A model generated the notes under the pieces. That model made no database searches and was not told where the DNA came from. It saw nothing but the letters and a program-made list of their open reading frames with translations. From positions 11,036,001-11,100,000 of the forward strand of contig JBHGNT010000001.1 in NCBI GenBank assembly GCA_043228905.1: a stretch of DNA of 64,000 nucleotides, in the 5' to 3' direction. Every line of letters starts with the position of its first letter. The stretch's first letter is position 1. Positions 41,500 to 55,135 of the stretch are shown here, one piece after another. The position numbers were made by a program, and so were the translations under genes. This DNA is from Azolla caroliniana. Lineage: Eukaryota > Polypodiophyta.

Positions 41500-41760
41500 C
41501 CGTGACAGTAGAAACTTTGTAAAAAAATGGTTTTGGACATTTTCAAACTCTTTCCAAGAAGATTTAGAGATGCTACCACCCCATATTTCCACCCTATAGA
41601 GAAGCACTGGTGTCACAAATGTGTCGAATAGGTATTTCTTGAGAACCCTACACTTAATATCTCCATGATCACATGTGTTCTCAAATGCATAATATGCTCT
41701 CTTTCCCACCTCTAAGCGGCATGTAGCATATTCATTCTATCTACGATTCGAAGGAATTAG
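41500..41760 (-). pseudogene. LINE reverse-transcriptase C-terminal remnant 1
   Basis: The minus strand encodes NEYATCRLEVGKRAYYAFEN, LFDTFVTPVLLYRVEIWGGS and WKEFENVQNHFFTKFL. This is the region after the RT core in plant jockey/L1-like LINEs (LYG-x-E-x-WG pattern). It is cut short next to element A. Confidence 0.65.
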
Positions 41761-42740
41761 AGGTCAAAATCAATTAGTCAGACAATCATGATTTCAGAAA
41801 TGGGAGAATTCATGACATTCATACTAAAACCTATGGAATCAAAAGTGAAACATTTTCAAATAGTATATGTGAGGAATTTAGTGTCTTGAAGTTGAAATTT
41901 TGTGTTAACAAATATTGCAATTGAGAATGCACATTGTGTCTATACGATGAATGTGTGTAGGGAGTCAATCAGACTAACAATGTGTGGAAAGCAAACTCAA
42001 AACGAAGTTAAAGTCAGAGCATTGTATCGTATTTTGATACTCAAATTCTTGAGCATGTTTAGAGAAAAATATGAGGGGATGAGCTCTACCATGTATTAGC
42101 AAGTGTAGTTTCCCAATACGGAAAATATACGTTTTTATTTTTTTTGGTGCAACAACATATGTTCCCAAGTCAGGATATATTTGCATTGCAAAAAAATCTC
42201 ATTTATGAAGGAATATGTTAAGCCATCATTAAGCAAACATAATGCATCCCATTTTCCAACCACTTCTTTGTATATTGCATTTTTTAAGAACCCATAGGTC
42301 TAGGATTTCTTTATTGATGATGTTGTGAGTTTCCACTAAGTATTCATGACCTCCTAGTATTTGATTCTTGGAAGTACTACACACAAGCCATCAATATATG
42401 TACATGAAGGTTAGCGAACTATTATTTACTTGAAGGTCCTCCTACTTCCCACAACATCTTGGGAAGTGATGAAGGATCCTCTAAGGGATATTCTAACTAG
42501 AATGCTCTCTCTCTCTCTTTTTGGTGAAAACACAATTATATTAATAAATATGTATAAAAAACAATAGTTATCATCCTGAATTACCCATATGGCCTCTTAA
42601 AATATTCACTTTTCCTAATTTACACATTCATTACTTTACAAGCTATGGCTTTCCAACATTTCACACCCATCAAACAATCAATAACCAACATTTTTTGCTT
42701 TATTTATTTATATTTTACATGTTTCCCATGCAAATGTATG
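41761..42740. other. No gene seen
   Basis: AT-rich sequence without a supported frame. A short (ct)n run occurs near 42500. Confidence 0.5.
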
Positions 42741-42754
42741 AAGTTGATGCAAGG

Positions 42755-43075
42755 GGTTTTAAAGCCTTATGTACTCAATGAACTTTTTCACGGCCATGGC
42801 CCATGAACTCAATGGGAAGTGATCTAAATTCAAGAAGTAGGGGAATGTATGCCATTTGAACTCAATCCGAAGAAGCTTCATAAGGAAACACTTTTTCACG
42901 TTTTCAAATTCTTTCCAATTGGTCTTACGCATTCCAACCCCACGAAGAAGCACTAGTATTACCAAAGTGTGTGGTATATTTTTCTTGAGAACCTAACATT
43001 TAATTTCTCAAACCTTTTAGATGCTCTTGAATGCATACTAAATCCAAAATCTGGCTTTTAAGTGACATCTACCAT
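42755..43075 (-). pseudogene. LINE reverse-transcriptase C-terminal remnant 2
   Basis: A second, more decayed copy of the same region: RKTNWKEFENVKKCFLMKLL, then LNLDHFPLSSWAMAVKKFIE (LETGSLPIE-type block). Several frameshifts and stops are present. It lies about 1.25 kb from remnant 1 on the same strand. Confidence 0.6.
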
Positions 43076-45980
43076 ATTAATTCCCTCCAATCATGGAGGG
43101 AACCTCAAATCAAAGGTAAGCAACCTTCGTTTTGGAGCTATCAACGCATCTTGTTATGCATGCAATAAAATTTGACACATTGATTTAACTTTGGGCATCT
43201 TCTAAATTATATATGGAAAGGACCGCATCATGTGTGTATAAAAGCCTTCTCTTCACCGCCATCGTCTTACTTCACAAACTCTTCAACCATTTGTCCCAAT
43301 TCATTAGTGCACAAAGCAAATCGAGTTGGTAGAAAAATGTTTAAATTATATCTCCCATATGCACACGACATATCACATTCTCATATATTTGAGAAATTGC
43401 AAAACCTATATTCACTTGGCACATTAAGTTCTTCCACGAGTCGCCGAACATGCTCACAAGCATTATATAAAAAATCTCATTGTCTATGAAGCAGTCATAT
43501 AATCCTTTGCACGTTGAATGACTTCCCTCCATCAACATGTGAAGAATGGCAACATGATCGATGATGTTACATTTTTTTAAACCAACTAATATGACAATCG
43601 TTTATCATTGCTCCAACAAGAATTGCACAAATGTTCTTCCAATCTTGAGAAGGTAAACACTCATATAGGTCGAGACGTGGATAGTTTTTACATTACTTAA
43701 GTAGGTTTAAAATGAATAGAAGGTGACATACACATTATGAATAATGTAAGTGTGAATCTTAAGTCTTTGTCAATGGAAAGCACATGCACATGGCCTGCAT
43801 AGTCTTTTGAGAAAAAACATGTCAATGAAGACACACAAATAATTATTTAATGACAGACTTTCTCAATAAAAAGACATGACATCTCAGCATAACATGTGAA
43901 TGATCACTACAATAGATAAAAATTTACGATCCTCAAGGAAGTAAAGATGTTTATATATTATATAATTACCAAAGTATTGCTTTAAATATAAAGCAAAGAG
44001 GGATACACTACATTCTATCAAATTGCATGCTTTAGACATCATAGATCATGTAGAACACAATGCTCATAATATCATAATGCCTCCCAATATAGATTAGGGA
44101 ACTAAAGTTGGAGGTTTGTTGGGTTGATAGTGTGCTTATTCAACAAATGATTCACCTTTCTTTTTATAATCAATTGGTTCATGTAAATAGGATAAATTGC
44201 CACATACAAATTTATGGGTAAAGTTCAACCTTTTTGAAATATTCTAAACATCAAGAGATACCCATTTGCCCACACAAATAACATCTCGAACCATTATTTC
44301 AAACAAGTGCAAATACATATACAAACTTTTAGTGGTAAACTTTCCCATTTATATGCGTTGTCTATGCACAAATTGTGTAGAGGGCATGTTATGCATGCAT
44401 CAAGCGTATATGTACATATAAGAGTACACTAAAAGCACAATTTTACTACGCATTACTATGGAAGTAGTGGTTGAACATCCTTTGTTTGTCGCTGAACAAC
44501 CTTACCAATTGATCTACATTACTGTGATCTCTCTTTTGTCTCCCATTGTATATATATTACCTTATACCTATTCACTAAACAAGGAATAGTAAAATACCTT
44601 TATTGTTCCTTGAGATATATACATGATTGTTGTTGCATCCTCAAGTGTGTGTGTACTTTTTTCTCTCACTCAAACATTGTTTTTTATCGTTGATATTTAT
44701 GTACTTGTTTGCTGGTAGTAGCGTTCTATTGTCAAATGAGCAGTAACCACGATGACAAGCGTGATATAGTCAAATTGTTTACAAGCTACAATGCAAACAA
44801 TATTTGTACAACATTGTATTCAACAATGCATTGCAAAGCCAAAGCAAGCATATAAATACTCTTATGGTTTCTCTATTTAGGTTCTGAATCAAAGTCTTAT
44901 TTGTACATTAATGCAATAAATTGAGGAAAGTCATTTCCCCCCAAAAACAATGCATATAATGTATTATAATTATGTTATAGGTTCTTATTCTATATGTTTA
45001 TGCTTTCCCTCACTACGAGAATCAAGCATTTTTATATAGTATTGCCTTCTTCATCGAGTAAATCTTATCCAATATGGACATATAACATATCTACATATAT
45101 GATGGAGTAGAGTAAAATGTACACTGACAACCATCATGGGTAGGGAAGCTTAACATAGTTTGGCTTGGGATTTAGCCCCATAAGGATTATTATTAAAGGA
45201 AAATGATCCAAAATTATTGATGGCTGCAATATGATATATTGTGTATGTATTTGTTTTCTCAAATACTATAAGTCTGTATGTATAGACAAAGTCACACGAG
45301 TATACGTTTGAAGGAAGGACATGAATACTCGTTCGTATGCCCTTTCTATTACCACACAATTTTAGTTCACCGGAGTTGGTAACTGAAAAAATGTAAAATA
45401 TGAAGAGTACATACTTCTTTGTGACAACCATTGTTATCAATGTATGCTTGGATACAAGTAAGAGAATCTAAGTTTTTTCTTTGGTAAAAATGGCATACTA
45501 GTCCTCGTGAAATTGCCGTTTTGATTGAAATCAAAAGTATCATCACGATATTGCTAGCTTAGTTTAGTAGGTGCTCCCATGCATGAACTAGGAACTAGCC
45601 AATTTATGTACCGCATCTCAAGAGACAACATGTGAATGGCAAATTAAACAATAGTCTTCTATCTGGTGCTCGTAGGGCATTCGTAGGTACATGCGTTAAT
45701 ATCTAACCTCTTCGCTTCTAATGATCACTATAATGATTGTGGAGTTTGGAAGTGAATGACTTGACTCTGAAGGCAACCTAATAAAAGAGTTGGATGGGGG
45801 ACCTCATAGTTATTGGACCTATTTCCAACCACATATTGCTCGCATACTACTAGGTTGGCCTATCGACTCCGAAGAGGTTTATGTATATACGGTGTCATTG
45901 CAATTGCCTAAGCCAAGAGGTGAGTGAACACATGGAACAATTGAAGGGTTGTGGATACCCATGTCACATAGTTGGTTGGA
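43076..45980. other. Gene-free AT-rich stretch
   Basis: No supported gene. A decayed frame on the minus strand at about 43340-43540 (CFIDNEIFYIMLVSMFGDSW) may be another transposon relic. A box A-like motif (ccttaccaattgatctac, about 44503) resembles the tRNA-like unit at the window start. Confidence 0.4.
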
Positions 45981-46254
45981 TAGTGGTGGCGAGCTGAAAA
46001 GCGCGAAAGCTAAATAAAAGAGTATACACATATTGTAATGTCGAGTGTTGAGTGAGAAGGGTTGTGAAAGAAAGGCAATTGAGAGCAAAGGAAATGTCCG
46101 GGCTTATTGGGGATCGTTGTCCGGACAAGTGGGCGGGGTCAATCAATTGTTGGTTGGTTCCTTTGGGTGTGGGTGTGGGTGTGGGTGTGTGGACCATGCG
46201 AAGAGAAGAGAAGAGATATGTATGTAGTTACTAGTAATAGAGAGAGAGGTAAGA

Positions 46255-46322
46255 AAATTGGGTTTCGAACCCAAGACGTAGTAGTCCTTGTAGTGTAATA
46301 ACTTACCACTAGTGGTAAGCTA
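46255..46322 (-). repeat. tRNA-like relic
   Basis: On the minus strand, CTTACCACTAGTGGTAAGTT is followed by CTTGGGTTCGAAACCC (box B-like). Confidence 0.35.
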
Positions 46323-46625
46323 ATTCATTACAAAATAAATAAATAAATAAATAAAAATTGCTTTCTCTCAAAAACTAGAAGCAAGAAAAGATAAAAACCT
46401 AAGGCTTTTAAAAGCTTTCCAAAAGAAAGAAAAAGGCGATTTTTCATATTTCTTTAATTTTGGCATTTTTGTTATTTGTTTATTTCTTTTGGGGGAAAAG
46501 GACAGCTTACCACCAAATTTATGTAATGTAATAAATAATGTATGTATGTAGTAACTAGCCAGCGAACGAGCAACTGCTTCCTCTTCTTCTTCTTCTTCAA
46601 ATATCAAACCTTCTTCTTCCGCTAG

Positions 46626-46667
46626 CCCTAACCCTAACCCTAACCCTAACCCTAACCCTAACCCTAA
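46626..46667 (+). repeat. Seven CCCTAA (TTAGGG) telomere-type hexamers
   Basis: Exactly seven tandem copies of ccctaa lie about 560 bp upstream of the DUF7036-like start codon. The unit is the six-base TTAGGG type, not the usual plant seven-base TTTAGGG. The minus strand could form a G-quadruplex. Confidence 0.9.
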
Positions 46668-47042
46668 TTCCACGCTACCTCTATCTGCTTGTTTTTATCA
46701 GCTTCCTTCACCTCAGCATTACCTCCTTGTTGTCCACCATCATCATCTTCAGAGAATATATTCCTTCTTTATCTTCTTCCCGCTTCCCAGCGCGCGCGCA
46801 GACACAACACAGACACACTCCTCCCCCCCCCTTTCCTTCTCTCTATCTCTCCTGTCGCAGTTTTTTTTCTCCCTGTTTCCTTCCTTCCTTCTTCTGACCC
46901 TCCCCCACAGACAGATCTGAACCTTCCGTTTTTTGTTTCAACTCATTTCTTTCTTTGTGCAGTGTTGAGATAGGGTCTCAGACTTCCGCTATTATACATT
47001 CTGTACTGATGCGAGAACATTCAGATCTCTCCGACAGGGTGA

Positions 47043-47264
47043 ATGTGTATTCTTCGTCATCATCATTCTTTTCTTCTTATCCAAATGCGTCACTCGGCAG
47101 ACATATTCGACGCTGTTTATAACGCCAATGATGTAGTAAATGCGAGACTTTCCACTCGGTGTGGTTGTGAAGGAAAAAAGGAAGAAGAAAAAGAAGACAA
47201 GGACGCCATAGCTGCAGGATTAAATGGGAAAATTCGAAGAGGAAGAAGGCGCGACAGTTTCTAA
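47043..47264 (+). promoter_or_regulatory. Upstream ORF overlapping the DUF7036-like start
   Basis: An ATG at 47043 opens 73 codons in another frame and ends 38 bases past the main ATG (47224). If transcription begins upstream, it would limit translation of the main frame. The transcription start is not known. Confidence 0.3.
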
Positions 47265-50200
47265 CTCCGAGGAAAGAGATCCGACATCAGAAACGAACTC
47301 TTGCTTCTGTATACAGTTTTCATTGAGATGCTTACTACCTGTTGTTCTCGGTTTTTATGTGTTGGTATTTGCGGTATGGTTGATTTTCTCTCGTGGCGGT
47401 GATGGAGGGAATGCCTTCGCTCCTTCGTCAGATTCATGGAAACGTAAGCCTTTTACTCTCTCTCTCTCTCTCTCTCTCTTTCAATGTTGCATATGCTTCT
47501 GTGATGATGAAGAATGTGCATTCAGATATTTAAGGAACGTAGACATGACTTGATAACTCTCACAAAGATGTGCACGCAGCTGTGTAAACGAAAACATAAT
47601 GATAACTCTTACAACCATACAATGATGCATAGAGCATGGTCAAATTGCTTACACACAGACTGTCTATCCCAAAAATTCAGCACTGAATTCTATCCGGCAT
47701 TCCATTTCTTCAACACATCCTACAGTCAGTATATGCCTCAAAAAGTTCTCTTTATAAGAGGGAATGGGTAAATTATCCAAGCTTCCTCATGGTTTGCAAG
47801 ATCTCTCTTCAAATAATGGAACTATAACTCAAATAATAACCAGTATGATAGCATTGTTTTATACTGTAAGATTTACATGTTTACACATTTTACAAAAGTT
47901 CTTTTATATGCGTCTTTCAAATAAGCAGAAATTGGCTGTATAGTAAACTAGTTAGAAATTATAGAATGTTTATTCATGGATATATCCATGGTATACATAC
48001 ATAGAGGGGGTTTCAGAAAGTTTAATTTTCTGTTGGAGATCTACGGTTATTTGATGACCATATTTTGAAGAAAACTGGAGGAAATTGGATTAGATTTAGG
48101 TTTCATAAGGAGGAAAAGGATGAGGAAGAGGAACGAAGTTCAGCTTTCATATGAAGGGAGGGAGATGATGTTGTAGCGTGCATATGTCAAACATTAGATA
48201 AATGTTTTAGCACTATATTTGATCCTCTCATCATCATAATTCTATATCAACATTATAAAAATAGATAACATCATAGGCCACTCACATCAGATAATTGTCA
48301 AGGATCTTATTGTAATGGTTATTCTGCATAATCAGCCATGGACTTGCCAAAGAGACTAGACACAATAGATGACTATGAGTGATTCTGAATGAATATGGCT
48401 TATTTTAGCATCCTTCTTATGTTTTGTCAGCTCATATTGAAGCAAGCTTTAGGCTGCGGAAGTCAGCCACAGCGATCAATGCTAGCCTTACACAACTTCA
48501 ACTCGACTTGCAAAATGAGATTGGTATCCCAGATACCCAGGTATCACTGAAGTTATTTGTTTGTTAATGTGTTCCTACAATGGGTTTCTGATTTTTTGAA
48601 AAACTCCAAATTACCTGTACTTTTCTGCATTTCCTGTATTCAACATTCTCAACCCCCGAAATAGAGAAAAGTGGGTTGAATTGATTATAGGGAAAAGTAC
48701 CAGGATACCCTTGGAAGTTCTTCTATTTACCAGAATGCCCCTGGAAGTTCCAAATTTACCAAACTACCCCTATGTCCAAAAAATTACACTTTATAAAGTA
48801 ATTATACACTCAAATTTACAAGCCCTATTTACCAAATATTTGAGTGTATAATTACTTTATAAAGTGTAATTTTTTGGACATAGGGGTAGTTTGGTAAATT
48901 TGGAACTTCTAGGGGCATTCTGGTAAATAGACGAACTTCCAAGGGTATCCTGGTACTTTTCCCTTGATTATATAATTGGTCAAATAGCACATATGACTGA
49001 GGAAAATGGGATGCATTGTCTATATAGTGGCTATTTTGGGAGCTGACTAAACGCATTTGCAGAAATAATGAAAACCAGGGTATTTGAGGAAATGAAAAAA
49101 AACTCTGGGGTGTTTTGTGCTTTTTTTCCCTTTTTTTCTTATTGCTTGGTCATTGATGATGTGAATTTGCAGATTGATATTATTGCCCTAGTTCAATTGC
49201 CACCGTCAAATTGGACAGAAGTTCGCTTCTCAGTTTCTCCTGATCCTTCAAATGAATCCATAGCCCCTGCAGAGATAAGCCTATTGAAGGACACATTTAT
49301 AGAGCTCTTCATGCAACGAGCAGAAAACTTGTCCCTCACAAATGATATATTTGGAGAAGTTTCTCATTTTGAAGTGCTGCATTTCCCAGGTGGAATCACA
49401 GTGGTTCCAGAACAACCAGGATTTCCTCTCTCCAAAGTTCTTGTTCTCTTCAATTTTACACTTCACAACTCTCTTTCACATATCACTAGTAACTTTGCCG
49501 AGTTCAGGAATCAGCTTGCAAATGGGATTGTTTTAAAGCCCAATGAGGTACTTTCCATGGCTTCCCCTTAATCTTTATTCAGATTTACAAGCATAGTTCC
49601 CACGGGGAAATACCCCTTTCTAGGGAAGAATAACCGATTATTTATTTATTTCCACTGATTCTTGTTGGTGAAGTGCTGAAAGTTAGAAAAGGGGATGTAC
49701 TGTTTTTCCAAGTGCTCAAATAGCAGATATAATTGAGGTTGAGCAAGGGCATTTGTGAATAGTAAAAACTTAGGAATATTTGATATAGAAAATCAAAGGG
49801 GTATTTTGTAGTTTTCTGCTAGTTCATATTATTAGTAGACTTTTTCAAGTGATAACACATGCTTTGGAAATGTGCAGAACCTATTTGTGCAGTTGACGAA
49901 TCTAGATGGATCAACCCTAAAATCTCCGCTCATTGTACAGACATCCATCTTACCTGTGGTAGGTGTTCTGCTTCCGAGTATGAGACTTAAGCAGTTAGCA
50001 CAAGAGATCTTAGCATCTCCACAAAGGAACCTTGGATTGAACCACACTTTATTTGGGAAAGTAAAGGAAATTGAGTTATCTTCTTATCTTGAGTACACAC
50101 TCAGACCTACGCAAGCACCTAGTCCCTCTCCAACACCTACACCTACACATACTCCTGCACCATCTCCTTTGTTTAAACCCGATTGGGAATGTAGTCCATG

Positions 50201-51025
50201 TTCTCCTCACAAGGCACAAGTTAAGCAAAGAGCTTATGAGGGTTCTCCATTGGAAGCTACTTCATATACAACCAAAAGAGGAGGTTGTGGTTGTTCTCAA
50301 AATGACCGCCATCATGGTCATAATTCATGGCACAGTGGTGGATTGACTCCAAGCTCATCTACATTAACCCCATCACCTAAGTGCTATGCTCTGCCACCTT
50401 CGAGTTCATCATCACATTCATCGAATGCTCCTTACTACTCCCCATCGCCTTTACCATGCCCACCTTTGGAGATGGCACCGTTGCCCGCAGGGAAAAGTCC
50501 CTCTACACATAGGAACCCTTCTAAATGGAAATCTCCATTAACATCACCATATTCACAACCACCTTCATCAATAGCACCACCTGACAGAGGAACATCTCAT
50601 CTCTCTGATGGCCCGATTCAAGCTGAGGTTCCAACTTTCTTCAAAGCTCCATTGCAAGCTCCAGAAGGTTTTACCCCAGGTCCTATATTTGGACATTCTC
50701 CAACCTCCTCTGGTGGGTTCTATTTTTCTTTATAATCTATAAAACAACACTGAAATACAGCTGAATTGTTGAAATTTACAAAATATCCCTTAAATTGAAA
50801 ATACGTATTAGACGAACCCTATAGCAAAAACTTGCTACTACTGAGGGGTTTCTGTTAGTTTGTCATAATCTTTGGGTTATTCTCGTAATACCCTGTGTTT
50901 TCTCTAATATTCTTAATGGAGTTTCATGTTCACTGAACTGTTTCTCTATGTTTGCAGCTGCCATATTAAATGCCCATTCATGGATTTTTTCTGTTATGGT
51001 AATTTTGCTGCTTGGGATATGCTAA
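47224..51025 (+). CDS. Membrane-anchored Pro/Ser-rich protein, DUF7036-like, five exons
   Basis: Exons 47224-47443, 48431-48540, 49173-49547, 49878-50712 and 50958-51025 have GT-AG borders and matching phases, for about 535 residues. The N-terminus is cytosolic and acidic, with one transmembrane segment at about residues 33-56 (LRCLLPVVLGFYVLVFAVWL). Two related extracellular modules follow: IDIIALVQLPPSNWTEVRFS...FEVLHFPGGITVVP and LFVQLTNLDGSTLKSPLIVQ...LNHTLFGKVKEIEL. Then comes a Pro/Ser/Thr-rich linker (PTQAPSPSPTPTPTHTPAPS) with a Cys pair (WECSPCSPHK), and a short hydrophobic C-terminus (WIFSVMVILLLGIC) like a tail anchor or GPI signal. It matches a land-plant family I know as DUF7036, with no known function. 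No defects are seen. Confidence 0.75.
48690..48963. mobile_element. Foldback MITE with 9-bp target duplication (MULE type)
   Basis: A 274-bp inverted repeat with arms of about 125 bp starting GGGAAAAGTACCAGGATACC. It lies in intron 2 of the DUF7036-like gene. The 9-bp direct repeat ttgattata flanks it (48681-48689 and 48964-48972), as expected for Mutator-like elements. It has no coding capacity. The arms are nearly identical, so the transcript would form a long hairpin. Confidence 0.85.
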
Positions 51026-52885
51026 TATACCAAACACGATGCAGTGCATGGATATTAAGTGTCAGCTCTAAGAGTTGAGAACTGTTGTGGGAACGATGTA
51101 CTACATGTTCTATAGAACAAACCTCATGTATACTACTGGAGAGACTGGTATAAAGGGCTGCAATTTGGCCCTATTCCAGGATAAGATATCTCACATTTCG
51201 ATAGCTAAAGTTTAAAAAAAAAAAACCAAGAATTGGACAAAAAAAGAAAAAGGCTTTTTGGGGGTTGCTCTTGGCTTGTTACTATGGAAAAGCTAAACGT
51301 GCTGTGTAGAAACATGCCAAGTTATGTCTTACATTTTTATTGGCTAGCAACTGGCTCAAAAATTAATATTTGTTTTAGTTGGTATCCCTTCCAACCATGT
51401 TTTGCACCAAAAATATACTATGGTAACCTTGAAGGCTAAAATCTAGCTTTTTTCAGTATATTTCTGTAGTGCTGATTTAAGATATTTCAAAAGAGCCATT
51501 CATGTAAGTGCAGTGTTAAGAGGTTTCCAAAGTCAGATAATTTTGATGTATCAAAATAACCTTTATGTATATATAGTATGCTAAGCTTTGGCTTAAAGAT
51601 ATTCTGGGGTTTGGATATTGTGACAAAATAATCTAGTGGTTAATGGGAGTTAATAATTCTACATCTTTCTAGAAATACAATATAAACTAGTGGTTCAACG
51701 GAATCAACACTTCCACATGATTTTATGAAAGTTATTCACTCCAGCTAAAATTTCTGAGTCACTTCTGAAGGATAATTTTTCCTTATGGCACTTCTTCTTG
51801 TGGTTTCATATATGTCATCTCTATATTTTATGAGCCAATTCTCCAGTTAATCCTTATAGGCAAATTCGTTTCTCAATACAAATTGTTGAATCAATTATTC
51901 ATGGAATTGATAGGGAATGTAACATGATTTCCTTTGTGATGGTGCAGGGTATTAATGTACTGATTTCCAATGAATGCAATTTTTTTATGGATGTGTTATT
52001 ATAGTGGTGTTACCTGAAGAGTGATAGGTTTGCTTTCTTTTTCATACTTGAACTTCCCCTCATCCACTAAATTATGGTTAATGCTTGACCATTTTAGCTG
52101 TCTATGGGATAGGCATATACGTACATCAGAAAATGATTCACAACTTCTGTAGCTGTATAGCAATATCAGCTTATGGCAAATTAAGATGGATAATAAGAGA
52201 TAGATAGCTTGAACGGTTCCATTATGTTGAGCTGCTGTATCCGACACATGTTAAAACATAACAATTAGGTCATTGCTGGCAACTGTTGAATAAGTTTCAC
52301 CCAAATTGCACATAACAAAGCTATTGCAAATAAACCTATGTGACCAACATTATCATGATGTTTTGTTTCACACTTCATCATAGCAATTGTTACCATCATC
52401 TATGGCTTGTTAAAGTGGGATTTCCAAAATCAAGGGTAGTGGTCTAGCAATAGTGTATCCAACGTAAGGATATCCCATCCTATCCTTCTTGTTCTCTGTA
52501 CTTGAAATAGGCACGTGCATAGTTGAGGATGGCAAGGAGCTGATACACAATAGAAAAATGATAGTAAATCTTAAATCTAAAAAAAGTGGTGCAACACAAG
52601 GTTTCATAATTAGTCTGATCCCCATATATCATTAATGTATTATTATTTCAGAAAAAGAATTGATCCGTGCAAAATGATTATATACAATCAGAAAGTGGCA
52701 GAAGACTCTGAATTGAGCGTGTTTTATTATTGTTTCCATACTTACAAAATATATTACATTAAATCATGTGCCATTTATAACCTATACACAGTGACAGAAA
52801 ATGCTGTGGTGAGTATGTTGATAAATGCAATCTGATGAAAAAATAAACAAAAATACATTTGGGCTGTGAGCTTTCGAGAATTTGA
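51026..52885. other. Intergenic region between convergent genes
   Basis: The 3' flanks of the DUF7036-like gene (+) and the C2 gene (-) meet here. A poly(A) run lies at about 51214. No other gene or repeat is recognised. Confidence 0.5.
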
Positions 52886-54063
52886 TCATACAGAAGGTTG
52901 TACACTACCAGATGCTGCCATATTATTACTAGATCCTTTCCGACTCAAGGCAGCATTCAGATGATTATTCATGCTCTTCATCATTCCTTTTGCCTTATTC
53001 TTTACTCGATGTCTCTTCGATGGGTTTTCAGACCTTTCATCATCTTGTTGCTCTGAATCTGTTCCAATATCATTTTCTGCCACCACTTCTGTTTCTTCAA
53101 CTCCAATTGATGGATCACCATCTACAGATTTCCGTGCGCTCAGTCGAACAAACTGTACATCACTCATGTTTTTTTCTTTGGCATCCTTACTCTCTTCTTC
53201 AAAATATGTCGATACTTTCTCAATCTTCGGCTCTGGAGACTGCCTTTGACGTCTGTCTTTAGTTGCAGAATGCTCCCCTGGGCTAACGATTGATATATAA
53301 CCATTGTCCTTATTGCCTAATCTTATTACCTCGAACTTCTCAATAGGATATTCTTCCTCCAAAGCATAGTCTGGAGGAAGAACTTCTTTGAGCCGACTGT
53401 CTTGCACCTATATTTTCGTCAAAAAGAGATGAATGCTAATTAAAATGACAGAAAAGATGCAGCAAATCAGAAGTACACATAATACAACAATGTTTCTCAG
53501 TATATATATGCAATTATACTTTTTCACGTTCAACCACTGTCACAGATATATGCAGCTCTCCTGTTGTAACATCTTCAAGAGCTATCCAGAAATCATTGCA
53601 CTGACCATTTCTGTATTTAGCTAGGTTGATTGAGCAAAACCTGAAACAAGAATAGCATACAAAAATTATACCTTGCTTTTAAATGAAGCTGTATCAGAGT
53701 CAAGGTAACAAGGAACCATATACACTAGCTAAAGTACAGAAAATTGGGCAAATCCTTCAAAATCTTGGAATAGAGAAAAGCGCAGTCACAGAGAAGTAAA
53801 TCTAGAAAAATCCTTGAAAACATGGCCATTTTCCATTGTATATAAATACATATTAGAGGTCAGGTAAATATACCCTTACCCTAGCTTGTCATCATAAATA
53901 GTATCCTTGTCATATAGACGGAGGGATAAGGGAGGTAAATTTTCCCAGCTGAAAATCTGAATATCAAAATCTTGGAACCACTTTGGATTGAGTGTATTCT
54001 TCTGAATCTTTGTTGTAAACTTTTCATTTGCACAAGACCCCTTCACAAATGGATCTGCCAAAC
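52886..54063 (-). CDS. C2-domain protein, 3' exons only (NTMC2T6/At1g53590-like)
   Basis: Three exons on the minus strand: 54063-53880, 53640-53520 and 53407-52886, with agreeing phases. The first two give the second half of a C2 domain: LADPFVKGSCANEKFTTKIQ, KNTLNPKWFQDFDIQIF, SLRLYDKDTIYDDKLG, then FCSINLAKYRNGQCNDFWIA and LEDVTTGELHISVTVVE. Ca-binding-type Asp residues (ADP, DKD, YDD) are present. The last exon is a charged, low-complexity tail with a basic cluster (PSKRHRVKNKAKG) and stop at 52886. The pattern matches the final C2 of plant SMP/C2 tethering proteins of the NTMC2T6 type. N-terminal exons (SMP domain, start of the C2) must lie to the right, beyond copia G and the window end. 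Confidence 0.7.
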
Positions 54064-55135
54064 CTGAGAAAAAAATGCATGATATTTAGAGATCACAATC
54101 TGCACTATTTGGTTGCTACAATGCAGTAGTAGTTCTCCATATTGAGAATGCATAGATATTGGTTTATCATGGCATAGAATTAAATAACACCTTTAATAAA
54201 CCCTATAATTACACTAATCAAATAGTTTCCATATTGGTGGTAACATTCACAAATCAATGTTAAATAGAATTCTCTATGAGATAGATTAACTTGCACACAG
54301 ATGGCACTACTAGACCAGCGCATACACTTGTTAAATCTCTAGCTTCCGTTGTTTCAGATACTGTCTCATTGAACACTGATGCTATACAAGCATTTTATTG
54401 GTTTTTTTTGTTAATAGAAAAATAATATTGGAAACACATTTTTTTGTTTTGATTAAATGATTTTAGTAGTCTCCAACGAAAATAAGAAAGGGTGTATTAT
54501 TTTATGTTTTTACAAAACACTATGAGAGAAGGTAATAGCTCAGATCAGCCATAAAAACTGAGGAATAAGGACATATCATGATGAATATGAAATAGAGAAT
54601 ATAGTAGGAAATAAGTACATAAAGTTAATAATATACAACAGAGGGAAGAAGTGAGGCTAGACAATATGAAATAGAGAATATAATAGGGAATAAGTACATA
54701 AAGTTAATAATATGAAACAGAGGGAAGAAGCATGAGAAAGGCTGAAGGACAAAAAAAATAAAATTGCAGCTCAGCCTAAAAAGTTAAATGTTTCCCATAT
54801 TTAGGAAAGTACAAGGTATAGATTCAAATTCCATCAATAAAGGATAAATAGTGAATATAACTCCTGAATCAGCAATATTTCTAAATTATAAGTACTAGAC
54901 GCCATAGGACGCTACAACACAGGATTGGCTGGAGAAACATAACTAATAACTAGTGCGGCCTATAGGAAAATAAATGCTTTGAATGTGGACATGTTTTTAA
55001 ATAATTTTTATCTGTTTTTTCGCAATTTTGTTCCATTTTAAGGGATACAATAGACCCAAGAAGATCAAAACAATGCAACATGGCAGTAATTTCAAATCAT
55101 AAGTACCAGAAGCAAGAGGAGGCTACAGCACAGGA
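54064..55135. other. C2-gene intron sequence
   Basis: AT-rich, no exon recognised. An approximately 80-bp tandem duplication (aatatgaaatagagaatata unit) lies at about 54583-54733. A 38-bp imperfect direct repeat (taagtac-aga...cacaggat) occurs at about 54889 and 55101, the second directly before copia G. Confidence 0.5.

Noticed and set aside
50713-50735. Exon 4 of the DUF7036-like gene reading on to a stop at 50735
   Set aside because: A good GT donor at 50713 joins in phase to an exon encoding a hydrophobic C-terminus. The read-through form would lack it, though retained-intron transcripts are possible.
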